Shown: positions 1-7,612 of the stretch, in pieces | Layout of the letters: every line of letters begins with the position of its first letter | Numbering within the stretch: the first letter of the stretch is position 1 | Source of the DNA: Tenebrionibacter intestinalis | GTDB taxonomy: Bacteria; Pseudomonadota; Gammaproteobacteria; Enterobacterales; Enterobacteriaceae | DNA length: 64,000 nucleotides | NCBI RefSeq assembly: GCF_016632365.1 | Contig: NZ_JAEPBH010000007.1 | Coordinates: 38,027-102,026 of the forward strand | Reading direction: 5' to 3' | Position numbers and translations under genes: made by a program | Notes under the pieces: generated by a model | Told to the model about the DNA's origin: nothing | The model's input: only the letters and a program-made list of their open reading frames with translations | Database searches by the model: none

Positions 1-968
1 ATGGCAGCTATACCGTCGCTTACCAACTGGTCGATACCGGCGGCGCGCCAGGCACCGTATTGGCGCAGAACTCGTATAAAGTAAATAAGCAATGGCTGCG
101 TTATGCTGGCCATACAGCCAGCGACGAAGTGTTCGAAAAACTCACCGGTATCAAGGGCGCGTTTCGTACCCGTATTGCCTATGTGGTGCAGACTAACGGC
201 GGCCAGTTCCCTTATGAACTGCGCGTTTCTGACTACGATGGTTATAACCAGTTTGTCGTTCACCGCTCCACCCAGCCTCTTATGTCGCCGACCTGGTCGC
301 CAGATGGCGGCAAGCTTGCCTATGTCACTTTTGAAAGCGGCCGCTCTGCGCTGGTTATCCAGACGTTGTCTAACGGCGCCGTGCGCCAGGTGGCGTCGTT
401 CCCGCGCCACAACGGCGCGCCGGCCTTTTCGCCGGATGGCAGCAAACTCGCTTTTGCATTGTCAAAAACGGGCAGCCTGAATCTGTATGTTATGGACATC
501 GGTTCCGGCCAGATTCGCCAGGTAACCAATGGCCGCAGCAACAACACAGAGCCGACCTGGTTCCCGGATAGCCAGAACCTGGCCTTTACCTCCGACCAGG
601 CGGGCCGCCCTCAGGTGTATAAAGTGAATGTTAACGGCGGAGCGCCACAGCGTATAACCTGGGAAGGGACGCAGAACCAGGATGCCGATGTAAGCTCTGA
701 CGGTAAATTTATGGTGATGGTCAGCTCCAGCGGGGGCAAACAGAACATTGCACGACAGGATCTGGTCACGGGGGGCGTACAAATGCTGTCGTCCACGTTC
801 CTGGATGAAACGCCGAGTCTGGCGCCGAATGGTACGATGGTTATCTACAGCTCTTCTCAGGGAATGGGATCGGTGCTGAACCTGGTTTCGACCGATGGGC
901 GATTTAAAGCGCGTCTTCCGGCAACGGATGGGCAGGTTAAATTCCCGGCCTGGTCGCCGTATCTCTGA
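1..968 (+). CDS. tolB: TolB, Tol-Pal translocation protein (5' end cut by window)
   Basis: Periplasmic beta-propeller protein of the Tol-Pal envelope complex; it binds Pal and links the outer membrane to the TolA-TolQ-TolR motor during cell division. The reading frame is open from nt 3 to the TGA at 966-968, about 321 residues against 430 in E. coli, so roughly 109 N-terminal residues lie outside the window. The visible part carries repeated WSPDG/FSPDG-type blades (for example [15 protein letters not shown] and [14 protein letters not shown]) typical of the TolB propeller. It is followed after 32 bp by pal, as in the conserved tol-pal operon. Identity is secure; only the start is missing. 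Confidence 0.97.
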   Translation, partial: GSYTVAYQLVDTGGAPGTVLAQNSYKVNKQWLRYAGHTASDEVFEKLTGIKGAFRTRIAYVVQTNGGQFPYELRVSDYDGYNQFVVHRSTQPLMSPTWSPDGGKLAYVTFESGRSALVIQTLSNGAVRQVASFPRHNGAPAFSPDGSKLAFALSKTGSLNLYVMDIGSGQIRQVTNGRSNNTEPTWFPDSQNLAFTSDQAGRPQVYKVNVNGGAPQRITWEGTQNQDADVSSDGKFMVMVSSSGGKQNIARQDLVTGGVQMLSSTFLDETPSLAPNGTMVIYSSSQGMGSVLNLVSTDGRFKARLPATDGQVKFPAWSPYL

Positions 969-1000
969 TAACAATGAAATAATGAGTTAAGGATCTAAAC

Positions 1001-1528
1001 ATGCAACTGAATAAAGTGCTGAAAGGGCTGATGCTGGCTCTGCCTGTTATGGCTATCGCGGCCTGTAGTTCCAACAAGAGCGCCGATAGCGATCAGAACG
1101 GCGCTGGCGGTATGCTGGGCGCGGGTACGGGTATGGATGCAAACGGCAACGGCGGCAATATGTCTTCAGATGAGCAGGCGCGCCTGCAGATGCAGCAACT
1201 GCAGCAGAACAACATTGTTTACTTCGGCTATGACAGCTACGATGTTAGCTCTGAATTCGCTCAAATGTTAGACGCGCATGCGGCTTTCCTGCGTAATAAC
1301 CCGTCTTACAAAGTGACAATTGAAGGCCATGCTGACGAACGCGGCACGCCGGAATACAACATCGCCCTGGGCGAACGCCGCGCTAATGCGGTCAAAATGT
1401 ACCTACAGGGTAAAGGCGTATCTGCCGATCAGATAGCCATCGTATCCTACGGCAAAGAAAAACCCGCAGTACTGGGTCATGACGAAGCGGCTTACGCCAA
1501 AAACCGTCGTGCCGTACTGGTTTACTAA
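1001..1528 (+). CDS. pal: Pal, peptidoglycan-associated outer membrane lipoprotein
   Basis: Outer-membrane lipoprotein that binds peptidoglycan and TolB and helps the outer membrane constrict at the septum. The 175-residue product starts with a lipoprotein signal ending AIAAC, with Cys22 as the lipidated residue. After a Gly/Asn-rich linker, an OmpA-like domain occupies about residues 65-175, with the peptidoglycan-binding stretch [12 protein letters not shown] and the RRANAV helix. The linker is richer in glycine than in E. coli (173 aa). The gene lies between tolB and cpoB with short gaps, so co-transcription is likely. Confidence 0.98.
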   Translation: MQLNKVLKGLMLALPVMAIAACSSNKSADSDQNGAGGMLGAGTGMDANGNGGNMSSDEQARLQMQQLQQNNIVYFGYDSYDVSSEFAQMLDAHAAFLRNNPSYKVTIEGHADERGTPEYNIALGERRANAVKMYLQGKGVSADQIAIVSYGKEKPAVLGHDEAAYAKNRRAVLVY

Positions 1529-1537
1529 GAGAATGGC

Positions 1538-2326
1538 ATGAGCGGTAACTTCAGAGTCTCCCTGTTGAGCCTGTTGTTACTGATTGGCGCAGCGGCCCCT
1601 TCCGGGGCCGCTCATGCCCAGGCGTCAATCAGTAGTGTCGGCTCCGGCACGGTCGAAGATCGTGTCACCCAGCTTGAACGTATTTCGAACGCACACAGCC
1701 AGCTTTTAACCCAGCTTCAGCAGCAGCTCTCTGCTAACCAGTCCGATATTGATAGCCTGCGTGGGCAAATCCAGGAAAATCAGTATCAGCTTGGGCAGAT
1801 TCAGGAACGTCAGCGACAGACTTTGTTGCAGATAGAGAACCTGAACGCTGAAGGCGCTGGGGCGCAAACGCGCAGTAGCGGCGCGCAGGCTAACGGCACG
1901 CCAGCGCCAGCAGCCGCTGGCGCTGCGGCCGCAGGGCAGGCGGTGCAGAGCGGCGATGCTAACTCGGACTACAACGCCGCATTTGCGCTGGTGCAGGATA
2001 AGTCGCGCCAGGATGACGCTATCAAGGCGTTTGAGCGTTTTGTTCAGAAATATCCTGATTCCACCTATCAGCCCAATGCTCATTACTGGCTCGGGCAACT
2101 GAGTTATAACAAAGGGGATAAGGACGGCGCGGCGCATTACTTTGCCACCGTGGTAAAGAACTGGCCAAAATCGCCGAAGGCGCCGGATGCCATGTATAAA
2201 GTTGGCGTTATTATGCAGGCTAAAGGCGATAGCGCGAAAGCGAAAGCGGTTTACCAGCAAGTTATCGTGAAGTATCCGGGTACCGATGCCGCCAGGCAGT
2301 CGCAGAAAAAACTTGATGCGCAATAA
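1538..2326 (+). CDS. cpoB: CpoB, cell division coordinator (YbgF)
   Basis: Periplasmic protein that coordinates PBP1B peptidoglycan synthesis with Tol-Pal constriction. The 262-residue product has a signal peptide (about residues 1-27, ending SGAAHAQA). A Gln-rich coiled coil follows (about 38-105), then an Ala/Gly linker, then TPR-like repeats from about residue 140 to the end (AFALVQDKSRQDDAIKAF and HYWLGQLSYNKGDKDGA). Length matches the E. coli protein (263 aa). It starts 9 bp after pal and is the last gene of the tol-pal operon; the tRNA operon follows. Confidence 0.97.
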   Translation: MSGNFRVSLLSLLLLIGAAAPSGAAHAQASISSVGSGTVEDRVTQLERISNAHSQLLTQLQQQLSANQSDIDSLRGQIQENQYQLGQIQERQRQTLLQIENLNAEGAGAQTRSSGAQANGTPAPAAAGAAAAGQAVQSGDANSDYNAAFALVQDKSRQDDAIKAFERFVQKYPDSTYQPNAHYWLGQLSYNKGDKDGAAHYFATVVKNWPKSPKAPDAMYKVGVIMQAKGDSAKAKAVYQQVIVKYPGTDAARQSQKKLDAQ

Positions 2327-2412
2327 GTGGATGCGGCCAGGCCGGATACGCTGTTTTTCTGGTCTCGACGCATGAAACCTGACCGGTCAGGCGCTGATTA
2401 TTAAAATTGTTG

Positions 2413-2440
2413 TTGCGCCAGATTCTCAAACCAGTAATAT
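2413..2440 (+). promoter_or_regulatory. Probable promoter of the lysine/valine tRNA operon
   Basis: A -35-like TTGCGC (2413-2418), a 16-bp spacer and a -10 TAATAT (2435-2440) are followed by a GC-rich discriminator (GCCGCC), as expected for stable-RNA promoters under stringent control. The first tRNA begins 50 bp downstream. This is inferred from sequence only. Confidence 0.5.
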
Positions 2441-2490
2441 ATGCCGCCGTTGCCGGGGCTTAAGGCGTTTAGCCTGAACCGGTAAAAAGT

Positions 2491-2566
2491 GGGTCGTTAG
2501 CTCAGTTGGTAGAGCAGTTGACTTTTAATCAATTGGTCGCAGGTTCGAATCCTGCACGACCCACCA
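2491..2566 (+). tRNA. tRNA-Lys (anticodon TTT)
   Basis: A 76-nt tRNA with complementary acceptor arms GGGTCGT and ACGACCC, encoded 3' CCA, D-arm AGCTCAGTTGGTAGAGC, anticodon TTT in CTTTTAA and T-arm GGTTCGAATCC. It is the first member of a four-tRNA operon that corresponds in position to lysT-valT-lysW and following genes of E. coli, between cpoB and nadA. Confidence 0.98.
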
Positions 2567-2587
2567 CTTAAGCTTTAGTATTGCAGT

Positions 2588-2663
2588 GGGTGATTAGCTC
2601 AGTTGGTAGAGCATCTCCTTTACACGGAGGGGGTCGGCGGTTCGAGCCCGTCATCACCCACCA
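2588..2663 (+). tRNA. tRNA-Val (anticodon TAC)
   Basis: A 76-nt tRNA with acceptor arms GGGTGAT and ATCACCC, encoded CCA, anticodon TAC inside CTTTACACG and T-arm GGTTCGAGCCC. It lies 21 bp after the first tRNA-Lys and 4 bp before the second, in the same transcription unit. Confidence 0.98.
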
Positions 2664-2667
2664 CTTC

Positions 2668-2743
2668 GGGTCGTTAGCTCAGTTGGTAGAGCAGTTGACT
2701 TTTAATCAATTGGTCGCAGGTTCGAATCCTGCACGACCCACCA
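2668..2743 (+). tRNA. tRNA-Lys (anticodon TTT), second copy
   Basis: By eye identical to the tRNA-Lys at 2491-2566 across all 76 nt including CCA. It starts 4 bp after tRNA-Val, so it must be processed from a common precursor. Confidence 0.98.
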
Positions 2744-2770
2744 CTTCGAAGACGCGTATTGCCCCTTTGC

Positions 2771-2846
2771 GGGTCGTTAGCTCAGTTGGTAGAGCAGTTG
2801 ACTTTTAATCAATTGGTCGCAGGTTCGAATCCTGCACGACCCACCA
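2771..2846 (+). tRNA. tRNA-Lys (anticodon TTT), third copy, last of the operon
   Basis: Identical in sequence to the other two tRNA-Lys copies. Its 3' end (2829-2846) is also the first copy of the 18-mer that recurs every 158 bp in the downstream tandem array. A hairpin terminator begins 4 bp after the CCA. The E. coli locus has seven tRNA genes; this one has four. Confidence 0.98.
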
Positions 2847-2850
2847 GTGT

Positions 2851-2877
2851 AAAAAAGCGCCCTGAAGGCGCTTTTTT
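2851..2877 (+). terminator. Rho-independent terminator after the tRNA operon (array copy 1)
   Basis: AAAAAAGCGCC, a CTGAA loop and GGCGCTTTTTT form a strong stem with a U-tract 4 bp after the tRNA CCA. The flanking A-tract makes it potentially bidirectional. Confidence 0.9.
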
Positions 2878-3008
2878 GCTATGGGCAATGGCTGATGATT
2901 CGAACCTGCAGCAGGTTCGAGCCGAACGCAGTGAGGCAACGCAGCCGCTTTGCGGCAAGGCCCGAAGGGTGAGGCGAAGCCGAATCATCCTGCACGACCC
3001 ACCAGTGT

Positions 3009-3035
3009 AAAAAAGCGCCCTGAAGGCGCTTTTTT
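3009..3035 (+). terminator. Terminator, array copy 2
   Basis: Exact copy of the terminator at 2851-2877, displaced by 158 bp as part of the tandem unit. Transcripts that read through the first copy would meet it. Confidence 0.85.
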
Positions 3036-3166
3036 GCTATGGGCAATGGCTGATGATTCGAACCTGCAGCAGGTTCGAGCCGAACGCAGTGAGGCAACGC
3101 AGCCGCTTTGCGGCAAGGCCCGAAGGGTGAGGCGAAGCCGAATCATCCTGCACGACCCACCAGTGT

Positions 3167-3193
3167 AAAAAAGCGCCCTGAAGGCGCTTTTTT
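3167..3193 (+). terminator. Terminator, array copy 3
   Basis: Exact copy of the terminator at 2851-2877, displaced by 316 bp. Confidence 0.85.
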
Positions 3194-3324
3194 GCTATGG
3201 GCAATGGCTGATGATTCGAACCTGCAGCAGGTTCGAGCCGAACGCAGTGAGGCAACGCAGCCGCTTTGCGGCAAGGCCCGAAGGGTGAGGCGAAGCCGAA
3301 TCATCCTGCACGACCCACCAGTGT

Positions 3325-3351
3325 AAAAAAGCGCCCTGAAGGCGCTTTTTT
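3325..3351 (+). terminator. Terminator, array copy 4
   Basis: Exact copy of the terminator at 2851-2877 in the partial last unit, displaced by 474 bp. It is the last strong terminator before the nadA promoter region. Confidence 0.85.
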
Positions 3352-3383
3352 GCTATGGGCAATGGCTGATGATTCGAACCTGC

Positions 3384-3546
3384 GTTAGCGTTGATCACAG
3401 TCGGATGCGACTTCGGGCAATGCATGCTTTCCGCCACCCCCCCACGCTTTACGCAACACGCCCCTGGGCCGACCCGCTATGCCTCGACGGCTGACTTTGT
3501 TAAAGCCTGAAATATCAGACGACAACAGACAGGCAATCGGCTATCT
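3384..3546. other. Non-coding stretch between the tRNA array and the nadA control region
   Basis: Unique sequence begins abruptly at 3384 after the last partial repeat. No convincing gene or RNA is visible. It should hold the nadA promoter in its right half, but no clear -35/-10 pair stands out. Confidence 0.5.
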
Positions 3547-3564
3547 TGTTTAGCATACAAAACA
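3547..3564 (+). promoter_or_regulatory. NadR operator (NAD-responsive)
   Basis: TGTTTA, six bases, then AAAACA, one mismatch from the TGTTTA-N6-TAAACA box bound by NadR at nadA and nadB in enterobacteria. It lies 70 bp before the nadA start, so nadA-pnuC is probably repressed when NAD is plentiful. Confidence 0.8.
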
Positions 3565-3634
3565 AAGCGCACGGTCATCCCGCAGAATGAGCGTTAATTT
3601 TTCATTTTCGTTAAGCAAGGCAAACGAGACAGTA

Positions 3635-4696
3635 ATGAGTATGATATTCGATCCGCAGGCCGCTATTTATCCCTTCCCGCCTAAACCACTGCCTGTGAAT
3701 GTCGATGAAAAGCAAGCCCTTCGTGAGGACATTAAGCGCCTGCTGAAGGCCCGCAATGCTGTTATGGTGGCGCATTACTATACCGATCCGGACATTCAGG
3801 CGCTGGCGGAGGAAACCGGCGGCTGTGTGGCCGACTCGCTTGAAATGGCGCGCTTCGGCGCCAGCCATCCGGCGACTACAATGCTGGTCGCCGGCGTGCG
3901 TTTTATGGGCGAGACGGCAAAAATTCTCAGCCCGGATAAAACAATACTGATGCCGACGCTGGAAGCGGAGTGTTCGCTGGATCTCGGCTGCCCGGAACAG
4001 GCATTCAGCGCGTTTTGCGATGCGCATCCCGATCGTTGCGTGGTGGTTTACGCCAACACGTCGGCTGCGGTTAAGGCCAGGGCGGACTGGGTGGTGACAT
4101 CCAGTATTGCCGTAGAGTTGATTGATCATCTGGACGCCCAGGGGAAAAAGATCCTCTGGGGGCCGGATCGCCATCTTGGGCGCTATGTACAGCGCCAGAC
4201 CGGCGCAGATGTGCTTTGCTGGCAAGGGGCGTGCATTGTCCACGATGAATTCAGAGCCCAGGCGCTGGCGCGCATGAAGGCGATGTATCCCGATGCCGCG
4301 GTGCTGGTGCATCCCGAATCTCCACAACAGGTTGTCGAGCTGGCCGATGCGGTAGGTTCCACCAGTCAGCTTATCGCGGCCGCGCAGCGCCTGACGCAGC
4401 GGCGGATAATTGTCGCCACCGATCGCGGCATCTTCTACAAAATGCAGCAGGCTTGCCCGGATAAAATGCTTCTGGAAGCCCCCACTATGGGCGAAGGCGC
4501 CACCTGTCGCAGTTGTGCGCACTGCCCCTGGATGGCGATGAACGGCTTACGGGCCATTGCCGATGCCCTGAATCAGGGCGGGGCGGGCCATGAAGTGAAC
4601 GTAGCGGCCAATTTGCGTGACCGGGCGCTAATTCCGCTCAACAGAATGCTCGACTTTGCTGCTACACTTCGCCTTCGACTAAGCGGTAACGCATAA
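3635..4696 (+). CDS. nadA: NadA, quinolinate synthase
   Basis: Condenses iminoaspartate with dihydroxyacetone phosphate to quinolinate in de novo NAD synthesis, using a 4Fe-4S cluster. I chose the ATG at 3635 ([14 protein letters not shown]), which aligns with the E. coli N-terminus. An in-frame start at 3587 would add 16 residues that do not look conserved. The product is 353 aa against 347. Visible family features are [10 protein letters not shown], the Cys-bearing segments [10 protein letters not shown] and [11 protein letters not shown], and the C-terminal [13 protein letters not shown]. pnuC follows after 17 bp, and a NadR box lies upstream. Confidence 0.97.
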   Translation: MSMIFDPQAAIYPFPPKPLPVNVDEKQALREDIKRLLKARNAVMVAHYYTDPDIQALAEETGGCVADSLEMARFGASHPATTMLVAGVRFMGETAKILSPDKTILMPTLEAECSLDLGCPEQAFSAFCDAHPDRCVVVYANTSAAVKARADWVVTSSIAVELIDHLDAQGKKILWGPDRHLGRYVQRQTGADVLCWQGACIVHDEFRAQALARMKAMYPDAAVLVHPESPQQVVELADAVGSTSQLIAAAQRLTQRRIIVATDRGIFYKMQQACPDKMLLEAPTMGEGATCRSCAHCPWMAMNGLRAIADALNQGGAGHEVNVAANLRDRALIPLNRMLDFAATLRLRLSGNA

Positions 4697-4713
4697 TACA
4701 GCCTGGAGTAAAT

Positions 4714-5433
4714 ATGGATTTTTTTAGCACCCAAAACATCCTTGCGCATATCCCGTTGGGCGCTGGTGGGTACGATTTATCATGGATAGAAGCCGTTGGT
4801 ACGCTGGCTGGCTTGTTATGCATCTGGCTGGCAAGCCTTGAGAAAACAAGTAATTACGCTTTTGGGCTGATTAACGTGACGCTGTTTGCCATTATCTTTT
4901 TTCAGATTCAGCTTTACGCCAGCCTGCTGCTACAGCTTTTTTTCTTTGTTGCCAACCTCTATGGCTGGTACGCCTGGTCGCGCCAGAGCGATGCCCATCA
5001 GGCATTGCTGCATATTCGTTGGTTACCCCGCTCTAAAGCGCTTGGCTGGCTGGCGGTATGCGTTGTTGCAATTGGGTTGATGACGCTCTGGATTGACCCG
5101 GTATTTGCTGTGTTGACCCGCGTAGCGGTAGAAATCATGCAGGGTATGGGGATTGATGTCGCGTTACCGACGCTACAGCCCGACGCCTTCCCGTTCTGGG
5201 ACTCGACAATGATGGTGCTGTCAATTGTGGCGATGATACTGATGACGCGTAAATACGTTGAAAACTGGCTGCTGTGGGCGGTCGTTAACGTTATCAGCGT
5301 TATCATATTCGCGCGACAGGGCGTGTGGGCGATGTCTCTGGAATACCTGATACTGTTGTTTATTGCGATTAATGGCAGCAGAATGTGGATAAAAAGCGCG
5401 CGAGAGCGAGGCTCGCGCGCGCTGGCGCGTTAA
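4714..5433 (+). CDS. pnuC: PnuC, nicotinamide riboside transporter
   Basis: Inner-membrane facilitator for nicotinamide riboside, feeding NAD salvage. The 239-residue length equals the E. coli protein. It is hydrophobic, with about seven membrane segments and the conserved [10 protein letters not shown] segment after the first three. It lies 17 bp after nadA and probably forms a NadR-controlled operon with it. Its last 43 bases encode a GC-rich stem that also serves as the terminator of convergent zitB, so the C-terminal residues ([13 protein letters not shown]) are constrained by two functions. Confidence 0.95.
   Translation: MDFFSTQNILAHIPLGAGGYDLSWIEAVGTLAGLLCIWLASLEKTSNYAFGLINVTLFAIIFFQIQLYASLLLQLFFFVANLYGWYAWSRQSDAHQALLHIRWLPRSKALGWLAVCVVAIGLMTLWIDPVFAVLTRVAVEIMQGMGIDVALPTLQPDAFPFWDSTMMVLSIVAMILMTRKYVENWLLWAVVNVISVIIFARQGVWAMSLEYLILLFIAINGSRMWIKSARERGSRALAR
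5391..5420 (-). terminator. zitB terminator embedded in the end of pnuC
   Basis: On the minus strand GCGCGCGAG (5420-5412), a 7-nt loop and CTCGCGCGC (5404-5396) are followed by TTTTT (5395-5391). The whole structure lies inside the pnuC coding sequence, just beyond the zitB stop. Confidence 0.75.
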
Positions 5434-6362
5434 TGATGATGCCCGTGATGGCTGCCGCAGTCATGGAGATCGCATTCGTGGCCGTCGCAGCCGCGGTATT
5501 CCATCTGGACGGTTGCGTGCGCAATCTGATATTCGTGCATAAGAAAATGGTGGATGCGCTCAAGCAGCGCGTCATGATCGTGTGGCGGAACGACCAGCAC
5601 ATGCATTGTCATAACCGGTTTTTCACCCACCATCCACAGGTGTACGTGGTGAACGTTGCGCACCTCCGGAAGGGCTGCCGTTAGCTTGCGCTTGAGCGCG
5701 GCAATATCTATCGCGCCAGGCGCGCCTTCCAGCAGTTCATTAATGCTTTCTTTGAGCAGCCGCCACGCGCTGCGCAGCACCAGGCAGGAGACAAACACCG
5801 ACAAAATGGGGTCGATGGGAGTCCAACCCGTCCAGAGTATGATCAGGGCGGCTAAAATCGCGCCCACCGATCCCAGCAGATCGCCCATAACGTGCAGCGC
5901 AGCGGCGCGCACGTTCATATTTTTTTCATCCTCGCCCCGGTGGAGGATCCAGAAGACGAAGATATTCGCCATCAGCCCGGCGAAAGCGATAACCAGCATC
6001 GTCGTACCCACCACCGGCTGTGGCTGGTAAAAACGCCGGATAGCTTCCCAGACAATCAGGACCGTGATGAGCACCAGCGCAACGGCATTCACAAATGCGG
6101 CAAGCGTGGTAAGGCGCAGCCAGCCAAACGTGTGGCGCGCGTTGGCCGGGCGGCGCGCGAAATGGACGGCCAGGAGCGCCATGAAGAGCGCTGCGGCATC
6201 GGTAAGCATATGTCCGGCGTCTGCCAGCAGCGCGAGCGAACCGGAAATCAGGCCGCCGATAACTTCGAGCGCCATAAAAGCGGCGATAACGATAACGGCA
6301 ATGAGCAGCCGACGTCGGTTGCCATCTTTTTTTTCAGGTAAAACGGCGTGGGAGTGCGTCAT
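5430..6362 (-). CDS. zitB: ZitB, zinc efflux cation diffusion facilitator
   Basis: Proton-driven Zn(II) exporter of the CDF family in the inner membrane. The chosen start (6362, [12 protein letters not shown]) aligns with E. coli and has GGA upstream; an ATG 30 bases earlier would add a non-conserved leader. The product is 310 aa. Six membrane segments are expected, with the metal-site motifs DAGHMLTD in TM2 and HVMGDLLGS in TM5, a cytoplasmic domain from about residue 200, and a His-rich tail (CGSHHGHHH). The 3' end overlaps convergent pnuC by 4 bp. Confidence 0.96.
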   Translation of the reverse strand: MTHSHAVLPEKKDGNRRRLLIAVIVIAAFMALEVIGGLISGSLALLADAGHMLTDAAALFMALLAVHFARRPANARHTFGWLRLTTLAAFVNAVALVLITVLIVWEAIRRFYQPQPVVGTTMLVIAFAGLMANIFVFWILHRGEDEKNMNVRAAALHVMGDLLGSVGAILAALIILWTGWTPIDPILSVFVSCLVLRSAWRLLKESINELLEGAPGAIDIAALKRKLTAALPEVRNVHHVHLWMVGEKPVMTMHVLVVPPHDHDALLERIHHFLMHEYQIAHATVQMEYRGCDGHECDLHDCGSHHGHHH

Positions 6363-6517
6363 AGGGATCCGTGAAGCAAAACAAAGATGCAAATATTATG
6401 ATGCTGTATTGCCGATTAATAAACGATTGCTATTAACAGGGTTATCCTGCTCCCGCTGAGGCCGTTGCCAAACCCCGTTGTGTGGGGCAGCCATGAATAT
6501 CAGGAAGAAACCAGCAA

Positions 6518-6690
6518 AAACATCTCCGTTGTTCCAAATTGTTGACAAAGAAGGGAAAAACGGTTTTTTCCTTCTTTGTGGTAAGCAGGCGAAAATTAAT
6601 GCTTTGATTTTTCTTATTTTTTATTGTTTTTCATCCATCTTGTCCGCGACAGGATAGGGTTTGTCAGTAGTCTTAAACATCTCCGTTGTT
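6518..6690 (-). mobile_element. Small three-hairpin element, copy A (141 bp, 16-bp direct repeats)
   Basis: The core 6534-6674 matches the cores at 23205-23345 and 62701-62837, here on the minus strand. It is flanked by two perfect copies of AAACATCTCCGTTGTT (6518-6533 and 6675-6690). Inside are three hairpins shared with the other copies: a pair of GAAGGGAAAAA/TTTTTTCCTTC-type arms, an AAAATTAA/TTTGATTTT-type stem and a CATC(C)TG/CAGGAT(G) stem. The ends carry a short inverted repeat TGACAAA/TTTGTCA. It contains no ORF, so any movement would need a trans-acting enzyme. It lies downstream of ybgS and upstream of zitB. Read from ybgS, only the distal direct repeat is followed by a T-tract. Confidence 0.75.
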
Positions 6691-6908
6691 TGTGAAAGAT
6701 ATACCAAAGCGGGAAAAGCGATGCTTTTGCCCGCCCTGGCATCAATCTGCGCAGAGCATGTTTTGTTCCCCGGCCCTGCGGGGCGCATGCGAAAAAACCG
6801 CTAACTGCGTTGTTGGGCTTGAACAGAGGGCCACTCTGCCCTGCGCTCTGCGCCTTGCCAGCGAGTTTTTCGCTCAGCGCCAGCATCATGAGATTTAAGC
6901 GACACAGC
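6691..6908. other. Non-coding stretch downstream of ybgS
   Basis: No gene is visible. On the minus strand, directly after the ybgS stop, about 30 bp (6880-6908) match one arm and loop of the hairpin that follows rhlE at 58516-58545, with about three differences. The rest holds short GC-rich stems such as GGCCCTGCGGGGC but no clear terminator. Confidence 0.5.
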
Positions 6909-7280
6909 CTAGTATGTTGTGCTGTCCGTTTTACGTTGAACCGGCGTGGTGCCGTTTTGCGTTTCGACTTTTTTATTGGTGTCCGGACAACGACCGTCTT
7001 TGCACATTGTATTTTTATGTACTTCATCGCTGGTCATTCCATCGCCGGAAAGCGTGGCGCCGTCGCCTGAGGTATTGCCGGTCTGATTGGTGTTTACAGA
7101 ACCGCTGTTAATTTGACTATTATCGAGGTTTTTCGGCGGCAGATTTTCATGCGCGCCAGGAGCCGGCAGGCCAGCATCAGCCGCGGCATTCGCCTGCCCG
7201 TTATTATTTGCTGCGGCTAATGCCGCACCGCTGCTGAGCATCAAAATCAGACTAAAAAAAACGCCTGTCGGTTGCTTCAT
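6909..7280 (-). CDS. ybgS: YbgS, small secreted protein of unknown function
   Basis: Periplasmic protein with no established biochemical role, found as a homologue in other enterobacteria (E. coli 126 aa; here 123 aa). An N-terminal signal peptide (about residues 1-23, ending GAALAAA) is followed by a low-complexity Asn/Gly/Ala-rich region. The conserved [11 protein letters not shown] segment and the C-terminal [17 protein letters not shown] block, with two cysteines five residues apart (CKDGRC), identify the family. It is transcribed divergently from aroG. In E. coli it is linked to homeobox-like and stress annotations that I would not rely on. Confidence 0.9.
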   Translation of the reverse strand: MKQPTGVFFSLILMLSSGAALAAANNNGQANAAADAGLPAPGAHENLPPKNLDNSQINSGSVNTNQTGNTSGDGATLSGDGMTSDEVHKNTMCKDGRCPDTNKKVETQNGTTPVQRKTDSTTY

Positions 7281-7527
7281 AAGGTGCTCCTGTCAGTATT
7301 TAACATTCGGCGGCCACCAGGCCTTGAGAGAGGAATCGCAGTGGCGAAGGTGTATACCACTAACCCCGTGATTTCCGGCAAAAAATTTCCGCAACGCGGT
7401 ATGTCGCATAAAACACTTTTTTTGCGGTTTGTTGCAGGATTAATCTTTGTAAATTGTAGCCCTGATCTCTTTCTTTGCCATCTTTGCGTTTTTTATCACC
7501 ACTTATTACAGACAGGAGTAACGTAAG
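7281..7527. other. Divergent intergenic region ybgS/aroG
   Basis: It must hold promoters for both genes. The ybgS ribosome binding site (AGGAGCACC read on the minus strand) is at its left edge. No repeat or RNA is evident. The TyrR box lies at its right end. Confidence 0.5.
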
Positions 7528-7545
7528 TGTAAAACTCGGTTTACA
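7528..7545 (+). promoter_or_regulatory. TyrR box controlling aroG
   Basis: TGTAAAACTCGGTTTACA matches the strong TyrR box TGTAAA-N6-TTTACA exactly. It lies 68 bp before the aroG start, consistent with repression by aromatic amino acids as known for E. coli aroG. Confidence 0.88.
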
Positions 7546-7612
7546 CCTACAGGCCGACGCGTTAGATTGAAGGGATTGCAATACGTCAAAAACCCGTTTT
7601 TATGGAACCAAC

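Larger units (their letters stand above)
2829..3383 (+). repeat. 158-bp tandem repeat array containing tRNA-Lys 3' ends (3.5 units)
   Basis: Three full 158-bp units and one 81-bp partial unit follow the last tRNA-Lys. By eye the units are identical. Each begins with ATCCTGCACGACCCACCA, the last 18 nt of tRNA-Lys (2829, 2987, 3145, 3303). Each continues with a hairpin terminator, a 13-mer GATTCGAACCTGC that is the reverse complement of the tRNA-Lys T-arm, a sense copy of part of that arm (GCAGGTTCGA), and a region of small GC-rich hairpins. The partial unit ends exactly after the antisense 13-mer at 3383. The plan resembles the rtT repeats of the E. coli tyrT operon (178-bp units with 19 bp of tRNA-Tyr 3' end). 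Function is unknown. Confidence 0.95.

Noticed and set aside
2950..3326. 72-codon frames repeated in each 158-bp unit on both strands
   Set aside because: They are produced by the tandem repeat, read through a terminator and tRNA fragments, lack ribosome sites, and 158 is not a multiple of three, so frames do not continue between units. A Tpr-like peptide cannot be excluded but is unsupported.
2829..3383. CRISPR array
   Set aside because: Units are 158 bp and identical throughout, with no repeat/spacer alternation and no cas genes.
6534..6674. ERIC element
   Set aside because: Length is close to 127 bp, but the sequence lacks the ERIC core and ends; the flanking repeats are also too long for the TA duplication of ERIC.
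6614..7027. 137-codon minus-strand frame
   Set aside because: It runs through element A and antisense to nothing conserved, overlaps the end of ybgS in another frame, and is rich in Arg/Lys typical of chance frames.
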